Positions 5,465 through 10,662 of a DNA stretch of 10,662 nucleotides are shown in pieces. A program made the translations under genes and the position numbers. Positions within the stretch are counted from its first letter, which is position 1, and every line of letters starts with the position of its first letter. The DNA comes from Bacteroidales bacterium (GTDB taxonomy: Bacteria > Bacteroidota > Bacteroidia > Bacteroidales > UBA932). Location: assembly GCA_021443605.1 (NCBI GenBank), contig JABUTQ010000243.1, positions 1 through 10,662 of the forward strand, written 5' to 3'. The notes under the pieces are model-generated. The model did no database searches, was not told where the DNA came from, and worked only from the letters and a program-made list of their open reading frames with translations.

Positions 5465-8170
5465 TTGAAGGTTAAATATATATTTTTGATAATATTTCTG
5501 CTGTTTGCAGGAACTTTTTTGGCTCCCGGACAGTCAAATTTGGCAGTTGATACGGTTCAGCTGGCAAATAAGGCTTTGTCCGTCGTGCCGGATTCCGTTT
5601 CTGCGGCACAGATGCTTGCCGATTCGATTGCAGTTCAGTTGCAAGACACAGTTGTGGCCGAGGCCGTAAAAGGGACGTTGGAAAAGCCCGCTTTTTCGGG
5701 GGCGAGGGATTCTGTCGTGGAAGATATGTCTAATGGCCGGAAAATCCTCTATTACTATGGCGATGTGCAGGTTAAATATGGAGATATGGAGCTCAAGTCA
5801 GATTATATGGCTTATGACCTGGAGAGCAATACGGTTTTGGCGCGAGGGACAAAGGATTTTGACGGCAACTGGGTGGGGCTTCCGGAGATGAAGATGGGGG
5901 AGACCACCTATACGATGGAGCAAGTTTATTACAACTTCAATTCCCGCAAGGCCAAAATCAAGAATATGAAGACTCAGCAGAAGGAGGGGGAACTCCGTGG
6001 CGAGAACCTCAAACTGATGCCCGATATGTCTGTGAACATTGCCGGAGGCAAATATACGGTGTGCGATGCGGATCATCCACACTATTACCTCCAGATGACC
6101 GCGGCCAAGTTGATGACAAAGCCAACCCAGAAAACCGTGTTTGGCCCCGCCTATGTGGTGATTGAGGACGTACCTCTTCCTCTTGCCCTTCCGTTCGGAT
6201 TCGTTCCGCAAAAGCCTGAACGAGCTAGCGGACTGCTTATGCCTACATACGGTGATGAAACTGCCAGAGGTCTGTATCTCAGGGATTTGGGGTATTATTT
6301 TGTGATTGGAGACCATTTTGATATTTCCCTTACCGGTGACATTTATTCGTATGGTTCGTGGGGAGTGAAACTGACTTCGAGATACAAGAAGAGATATGCC
6401 TTTGATGGTTCTATTTCAGTCAATTACTCGGTGGATATCACGGGCGAGAAGGGGTCGAAAGACTATGTCGAATCTACAAACTTCGGATTGAATTGGTCCC
6501 ATTCGCAAGATTCCAAGGCGAGGCCGGGAACGTCTTTCAGGGCGTCGGTCAATTTCTCCAGCCCGTCCAACAACAGATTCAATGCCCAAAGCATAGATCA
6601 GGTTATTCAGAACCAGACTTCATCTTCCATATCGTATTCGAAGACATTCTCCTGGGGTAGCTTCTCCACCAACATTCTGCACAGCCAAAATTCGCGAGAC
6701 AGCTCATATTCAATCACTTTGCCCAACTTCACCTTCAGTGTGAACAGGTTGTATCCATTCAAGAAGAAAAACAGGGTGGGGAAGGAGAAACTATATGAAA
6801 AGATATCCTTTAGCTATAATACCACCTTGCAGAACAAGATAAACTTCAAGGCAAAGGAGTTTATGCAACCTGGGTTCTTGAACAAGATGCAGAACGGTAT
6901 GACGCACGGCTTCTCGATATCTTTGCCCCAGTTTACCCTTTTGAAGTATCTTAATTTCTCTCCAACAGTCAGTTATGGTATGAACTGGTTCTTCAGGGAA
7001 ACGACCGCTGTATATGACCCGGATATGGACAAGGTCATCGAGATGCTTTCGGACCAGTTCAGCACCTTTGGAATAACCCAGAATTTTTCAGGCGGCATAT
7101 CGATGAGTACCCGTATCTACGGAACATTCAATTTCAATCCGAAGGGTAACGTCAAGGCGATCAGGCATATGATAACCCCGTCGGTGAGCTTCAGCTACCA
7201 TCCTGAGCTTGGAACATCGTGGAACGGTTATACTACACTCAATTACGTCAACGCAAAAGGGGAGGAGAAAGTGTATGAATACAACCGCTACAAAGGGCAG
7301 ATGTATTCTCCTCCAAGCAAAGGAAAATCCGCATCCTTGAGCTTCTCGTTCGGAAACAACATTGAGGCCAAAATCAGGGACAAATCAGACTCTACGGGAG
7401 TCAAGACCACAAAGCTGAAACTTCTCGACCAGCTCAACATAGGCGGTTCGTATAACTTCCTGGCAGACTCTCTCAGACTCTCAAATATCTCTATATCAGC
7501 ATCGACCACTATTTTTGGAAAGCTCGGCATCAACGGAAACCTGACGCTTGACCCGTATGCGGTAAATGAACGTGGTGTCAAGATTAATAAGCTGTGTGTT
7601 ACTCAGTTGAATAACTTCCACCTTGCAAGGCTCACGAACGCGAGCGCATCGTTGTCGTATTCCATTAACGGGGCCGGCAAGTTAGAGGGAAACCAGGGAC
7701 AGAATGATGCCCAAAGTGGTACTTCCGGCAAGAATCCCGATTATTACAGAATCTACTACCATCCGGTTACGGGAGAATACATCCCCGGTGGATGGCTATA
7801 CTATATGAATCCGGAAGTGCCCTGGTCCTTGAATTTCAATCTGAACTTTGCATATTCAAAACAATACAAATATGTGAACGAGTCTTTGCAGGTGCAGAAC
7901 AACTTCACCCAGACATTGAGTTTGGCGGGACAGATCCGGCTTACCAAAGCATTGAATTTCAATATTAATACCGGTTTCGACCTTTCCACTATGAAGATGA
8001 CCACAACGCAACTCAATGCAACATACGATTTGCACTGCTTCGCAATCACGGTGTCGTGGGTGCCCAACGGACAATGGGAGAGCTGGAGTTTCCGTATCGC
8101 AGCCAAGGCTTCCGCCCTCAGCGATTTGCTCCAGTACAAGAAGTCATCAAGTTACTGGGATAAGGATTAA
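5465..8170 (+). CDS. lptD: LPS-assembly outer membrane protein LptD
   Basis: LptD is the outer-membrane beta-barrel that, with lipoprotein LptE, inserts lipopolysaccharide into the outer leaflet. The 901-residue protein has a signal peptide (KVKYIFLIIFLLFAG), an Ala/Val/Ser-rich stretch to about residue 75, an LptA/OstA-like domain (about 80-225, with YYGDVQVKYGDMEL) and a long barrel (about 250-901) of alternating aromatic and polar strands. HPHYYLQMTAAK and EDVPLPLALPFGFVP are typical of Bacteroidota LptD. The mature part has three cysteines (200, 711, 858), not the two pairs of E. coli LptD. An in-frame TGA at 5459-5461 and no ATG before the signal peptide make TTG at 5465 the best start. 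ridA follows after 34 bases and may be co-transcribed. Confidence 0.93.
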   Translation: MKVKYIFLIIFLLFAGTFLAPGQSNLAVDTVQLANKALSVVPDSVSAAQMLADSIAVQLQDTVVAEAVKGTLEKPAFSGARDSVVEDMSNGRKILYYYGDVQVKYGDMELKSDYMAYDLESNTVLARGTKDFDGNWVGLPEMKMGETTYTMEQVYYNFNSRKAKIKNMKTQQKEGELRGENLKLMPDMSVNIAGGKYTVCDADHPHYYLQMTAAKLMTKPTQKTVFGPAYVVIEDVPLPLALPFGFVPQKPERASGLLMPTYGDETARGLYLRDLGYYFVIGDHFDISLTGDIYSYGSWGVKLTSRYKKRYAFDGSISVNYSVDITGEKGSKDYVESTNFGLNWSHSQDSKARPGTSFRASVNFSSPSNNRFNAQSIDQVIQNQTSSSISYSKTFSWGSFSTNILHSQNSRDSSYSITLPNFTFSVNRLYPFKKKNRVGKEKLYEKISFSYNTTLQNKINFKAKEFMQPGFLNKMQNGMTHGFSISLPQFTLLKYLNFSPTVSYGMNWFFRETTAVYDPDMDKVIEMLSDQFSTFGITQNFSGGISMSTRIYGTFNFNPKGNVKAIRHMITPSVSFSYHPELGTSWNGYTTLNYVNAKGEEKVYEYNRYKGQMYSPPSKGKSASLSFSFGNNIEAKIRDKSDSTGVKTTKLKLLDQLNIGGSYNFLADSLRLSNISISASTTIFGKLGINGNLTLDPYAVNERGVKINKLCVTQLNNFHLARLTNASASLSYSINGAGKLEGNQGQNDAQSGTSGKNPDYYRIYYHPVTGEYIPGGWLYYMNPEVPWSLNFNLNFAYSKQYKYVNESLQVQNNFTQTLSLAGQIRLTKALNFNINTGFDLSTMKMTTTQLNATYDLHCFAITVSWVPNGQWESWSFRIAAKASALSDLLQYKKSSSYWDKD

Positions 8171-8204
8171 TTGTTCTTAATTAATTATAAATCAATAGAA
8201 TACT

Positions 8205-8582
8205 ATGAAAAAAATCATCTCTTCACCCAAGGCCCCGGCAGCTGTCGGAACTTATAGCCAGGCAGTAGTTGCCGACAATACGATTTATGTTTCTGGACAG
8301 CTCCCGATTGATGCCGCAACAGGAGAATTTGTACCGGGCGGTGTACGCGAACAGCTTACCCAGATTTTTAAGAATCTCCAATACATCCTCAACGAAGCCG
8401 GTTACGATTTCTGTGATGTTGTCAAGACAACTGTTTATCTTACCGATATGGGAGATTTTGCAACTTTGAACGAAGTGTATGCACAATTTTTCTCAACCCC
8501 GTATCCAGCAAGGGTTGCATACGCTGTCGCAGCATTGCCCAAGGGGTCAAAAGCTGAAATTGATGTCATTGCAGTAAAATAA
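8205..8582 (+). CDS. ridA: RidA family enamine/imine deaminase
   Basis: RidA (YjgF/YER057c/UK114 family) hydrolyses reactive 2-aminoacrylate and related enamines released by pyridoxal-phosphate enzymes, protecting metabolism in the cytosol; it works as a homotrimer. The 125-residue protein has normal length and the residues of the active subgroup: Tyr17 in GTYSQA, VSGQLP (29-34), Arg103 in PARVAY (the arginine that binds the substrate carboxylate) and Glu118 in KGSKAEID. The Cys found after PARS in E. coli RidA is absent here. The ATG lies 34 bases after lptD with no terminator between them, so it may be read from the lptD promoter. No functional link to lptD is evident. Confidence 0.96.
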   Translation: MKKIISSPKAPAAVGTYSQAVVADNTIYVSGQLPIDAATGEFVPGGVREQLTQIFKNLQYILNEAGYDFCDVVKTTVYLTDMGDFATLNEVYAQFFSTPYPARVAYAVAALPKGSKAEIDVIAVK

Positions 8583-8700
8583 TCGCCAATCTGTACTCTG
8601 AAGGCTATAATTATTTGGTAAATTGTTCAATAGGTATTACCTTCGCGTTATCTAATAAGATTGGATGCCGTCCGGCATCATTATCAAATTACCTTTTTAT
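8583..8700. other. Gap between ridA and rho (probable rho leader)
   Basis: No gene and no clear promoter are visible. The stretch contains GGTAA/TTACC arms (8617-8621 and 8637-8641) enclosing ATTG-TT-CAAT (8622-8631), a hairpin at 8664-8679, and two copies of ATTACCTT (8636-8643 and 8688-8695), the second just before the rho start. There is no ridA terminator with a T run, so rho may be partly read through from lptD-ridA. A -7-like box TAAGATTG (8656-8663) lacks a -33 partner. Confidence 0.5.
8664..8679. other. Hairpin in the rho leader
   Basis: GATGCCG and CGGCATC are perfect 7-base inverted repeats with only TC between them; in RNA this would fold as a 6-base-pair stem with a GTCC loop. 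It ends 21 bases before the preferred rho ATG. The nearest T run (8694-8698) lies 14 bases beyond the stem, so it is a poor intrinsic terminator. It may be a leader structure acting on rho expression or RNA stability. Confidence 0.5.
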
Positions 8701-10590
8701 ATGTACGACATACTTGAATTGAACAATAAAAGTCACGAAGACTTGATTGCCATTGCCAAAAGCCTGAAAGTCAGAAAACCGGAGTCTGTTTCAAAGGATG
8801 AGTTGATTTACGTCATTCTCGATGAGCAGGCCATCCAGAGCGATGAATCGCCGAGGCCTCGCAAGGCAAAGAACAAGAAGATAGCAACACCTATAGTCCC
8901 TCCTGTAGAAGAGCCTGTTGCACAACAGGCTCCTGCAGAGTCGGATATTGTTGCGGCACAGCCTTCTGACAATGCTAAAAAGAAGACTCCACGTGCCAGA
9001 ATAAAAAAGAGCGCGCCGGCCGCCACACCTATAATCATTGATGCAGTTGAGCCAAAGACCGAGACAAAGGCTCCCGAGCAGGTTGTAAGAAAATCTGCTA
9101 AGAAAGAGCAGAATGCTCATGTGAATGAGGTCGTTGCAGCACCTGTCGAGGCTCCGACCAAGAGTGATGAAGCTCCCAAGAAGAGAGGCCGCAAGGCAAA
9201 AACTCCGGCTCAACAACCTGAAAGCCAGCATCAGACCAAGCAGGAAATCCTCAAACCTTCTGTTGAAAATGTGACAACCGACCAGCAGGCTGAAGCTCCG
9301 GTTCAGACTGAACTTGTCCGTCCTGCAAATGCTCAAGACAGGTCGCAGAACCACGCACAGCAGCAGGGTGGGCACGACGAAAAGCACGAGAGGCATCAGG
9401 AACAGCAGCAACATCACAACAATGTTGAAAAACCGCAGCCGAAGCCCCGTTTCGAATTTGAAGGGTTGGTTGAGGCCATCGGTGTCCTTGAGGTGATGCC
9501 CGATGGATACGGATTCCTCCGTTCATCGGATTACAATTATCTCAACTCTCCCGATGATATCTATGTATCTGTCTCTCAGATAAAGGCTTATGCTTTGAAG
9601 AATGGCGATACAATACTTGGTGAGATCCGTCCGCCAAGAGAGGGGGACAAATATTTTCCGCTTGTAAACGTAAAGCAGATAAATGGTCGCAGCCCTGAAT
9701 TTGTCAGAGACCGTGTGCCATTCGACTTCCTTACCCCGCTCTTCCCGGATGAGAAATTCAATATTACCGGAAACGGACACAACAGCAATATTTCCGTCAG
9801 GGTTGTGGATATGTTCACGCCTATCGGCAAGGGGCAGCGTGGATTGATTGTTGCCCAGCCAAAGACCGGAAAGACTGTGCTCCTCAAGGATATAGCTAAT
9901 GCCATTGCAGACAACCATCCTGAGGTGTATATGATTGTGCTACTCATTGATGAGCGTCCGGAAGAGGTGACCGATATGCAGCGCAGCGTAAAGGCAGAGG
10001 TTATTGCTTCTACTTTCGATGAACCGGCAGAAAGGCACGTCAAGGTTGCAAATATGGTGCTCGAAAAGGCGAAAAGGCTTGTAGAGTGCGGACACGACGT
10101 AGTTATTCTGCTTGACTCAATTACCAGACTTGCAAGAGCTTACAATACAGTGCAGCCCGCATCCGGCAAGGTGCTTTCCGGTGGTGTCGATGCAAATGCC
10201 CTCCATAAGCCAAAGAGGTTTTTCGGTGCAGCCCGCAACATTGAGAATGGCGGTTCACTCACGATCCTTGCCACTGCCCTCACCGAGACAGGCTCCAAGA
10301 TGGATGACGTGATTTTCGAGGAATTCAAAGGCACTGGTAACCTTGAGCTCCAGCTCGACCGCAAGCTTGCCAACAAGCGCATATTCCCCGCTGTGGATGT
10401 CACTCTTTCAAGTACCCGCAGGGATGATTTGCTGTACAATCCGGAGTATCTCAACAGAATCTGGATTTTGAGAAATCATCTTTCCGATATGAATTCTGTT
10501 GAGGCAATGGAGTTTATGAAGACGAGACTGCAGCGCACGACCAACAACGAAGAGTTCCTTGTCTCAATGAACGGAGACGATCTGCAGTAA
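8701..10590 (+). CDS. rho: Transcription termination factor Rho with long low-complexity insert
   Basis: Rho is the hexameric RNA helicase that ends transcription of untranslated RNA. From ATG 8701 it has 629 residues against 419 in E. coli. It has an N-terminal Rho_N/SAP-like domain (about 1-42), a low-complexity insert (about 45-245, rich in Ala, Pro, Glu, Lys and Gln), an RNA-binding cold-shock-like domain with DGYGFLR (268-274), and the RecA-like ATPase: Walker A QPKTGKT (386-392), Walker B ILLDS (469-473), SGGVDANAL Q-loop (493-501) and R-loop KGTGN (543-547). The frame extends 12 codons upstream to ATG 8665. I chose 8701 because Bacteroidota Rho proteins begin with MYDILEL-like sequence, and the extension would encode a hairpin. 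All catalytic parts are intact. Confidence 0.97.
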   Translation: MYDILELNNKSHEDLIAIAKSLKVRKPESVSKDELIYVILDEQAIQSDESPRPRKAKNKKIATPIVPPVEEPVAQQAPAESDIVAAQPSDNAKKKTPRARIKKSAPAATPIIIDAVEPKTETKAPEQVVRKSAKKEQNAHVNEVVAAPVEAPTKSDEAPKKRGRKAKTPAQQPESQHQTKQEILKPSVENVTTDQQAEAPVQTELVRPANAQDRSQNHAQQQGGHDEKHERHQEQQQHHNNVEKPQPKPRFEFEGLVEAIGVLEVMPDGYGFLRSSDYNYLNSPDDIYVSVSQIKAYALKNGDTILGEIRPPREGDKYFPLVNVKQINGRSPEFVRDRVPFDFLTPLFPDEKFNITGNGHNSNISVRVVDMFTPIGKGQRGLIVAQPKTGKTVLLKDIANAIADNHPEVYMIVLLIDERPEEVTDMQRSVKAEVIASTFDEPAERHVKVANMVLEKAKRLVECGHDVVILLDSITRLARAYNTVQPASGKVLSGGVDANALHKPKRFFGAARNIENGGSLTILATALTETGSKMDDVIFEEFKGTGNLELQLDRKLANKRIFPAVDVTLSSTRRDDLLYNPEYLNRIWILRNHLSDMNSVEAMEFMKTRLQRTTNNEEFLVSMNGDDLQ

Positions 10591-10604
10591 AGTGGTGATT
10601 TTCC

Positions 10605-10662
10605 GTCATCCTGAGCGTCAGAGAGGGATCTTACCGCAAATAACTATTCGTGGAGATTCTTC
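10605..10662. repeat. Partial dispersed intergenic repeat (GTCATCCTGAGCG type)
   Basis: Just after rho the sequence GTCATCCTGAGCG, then AGAGAGGGATCTTACCGC and a terminal GGAGATTCTTC, resembles the widespread GTCATCCTGAGCG...GGATCT...AGATTCTTCGC element found between genes in many bacteria, including Bacteroidota. The known form is an imperfect inverted repeat, so its other arm should lie past the right edge. The identification is from memory of the motif, not from a search. It may also serve as the 3' end of the rho transcript; no T-run terminator is seen in positions 10591-10662. Confidence 0.55.

Noticed and set aside
8665..8700. Upstream ATG for rho adding 12 residues
   Set aside because: The extra residues do not resemble Rho N termini, and the codons form a hairpin; MYDILEL at 8701 is the natural start.
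8791..9417. 208-codon minus-strand frame rich in Leu, Arg and Cys
   Set aside because: It is antisense to the low-complexity Lys/Ala/Glu part of rho; the repetitive composition of that region suppresses stops on the other strand.
1..10662. Mobile element, CRISPR array, prophage, defence or secondary-metabolite cluster
   Set aside because: Every long gene is a recognised housekeeping family, gaps are short, and I saw no transposase, integrase, spaced direct repeats or unknown gene cluster.

Overview
The window reads as an ordinary housekeeping stretch of a Bacteroidota chromosome, most likely order Bacteroidales. The evidence is family-level: a Bacteroidota-type LptD, a Rho with a long disordered insert after its N-terminal domain, a DnaA of the Bacteroidota sequence style, near absence of Shine-Dalgarno sequences, and promoter-like boxes matching the Bacteroidota pattern (TTTG or TTG near -33, TAnnTTTG near -7). 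I cannot name a genus.

Left half, all on the minus strand and read from right to left: a secreted zinc amidase with a SPOR-like tail (amiC-like, 4217-5401), an AT-rich 167-base regulatory gap, then dnaA (2631-4049), pepD (1178-2608) and rpe (505-1173), and finally the tmRNA gene ssrA (78-474) with its own promoter and a hairpin terminator. dnaA, pepD and rpe are spaced 22 and 4 bases apart and look like one transcription unit. The rpe stop codon lies inside the predicted ssrA promoter.

Right half, on the plus strand: lptD (5465-8170, apparently starting with TTG), ridA (8205-8582) and rho (8701-10590), followed at the edge by the start of a dispersed intergenic repeat. The amidase and lptD are divergent. 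Their predicted -7 boxes face each other across only 8 bases, so the two promoters probably exclude or coordinate each other.

Together the genes cover replication initiation (DnaA), transcription termination (Rho), ribosome rescue (tmRNA), envelope assembly (LptD and the amidase), and small metabolic or damage-control enzymes (PepD, Rpe, RidA). I found no mobile element, CRISPR array, phage gene, defence system or unknown gene cluster, and nothing I would call an undescribed system. The observations most worth a second look are regulatory: the face-to-face promoters, the repeated TCAGAT half-sites at the dnaA promoter, the unusually extended tmRNA terminator that overlaps the acceptor stem, and the low-complexity insert in Rho.
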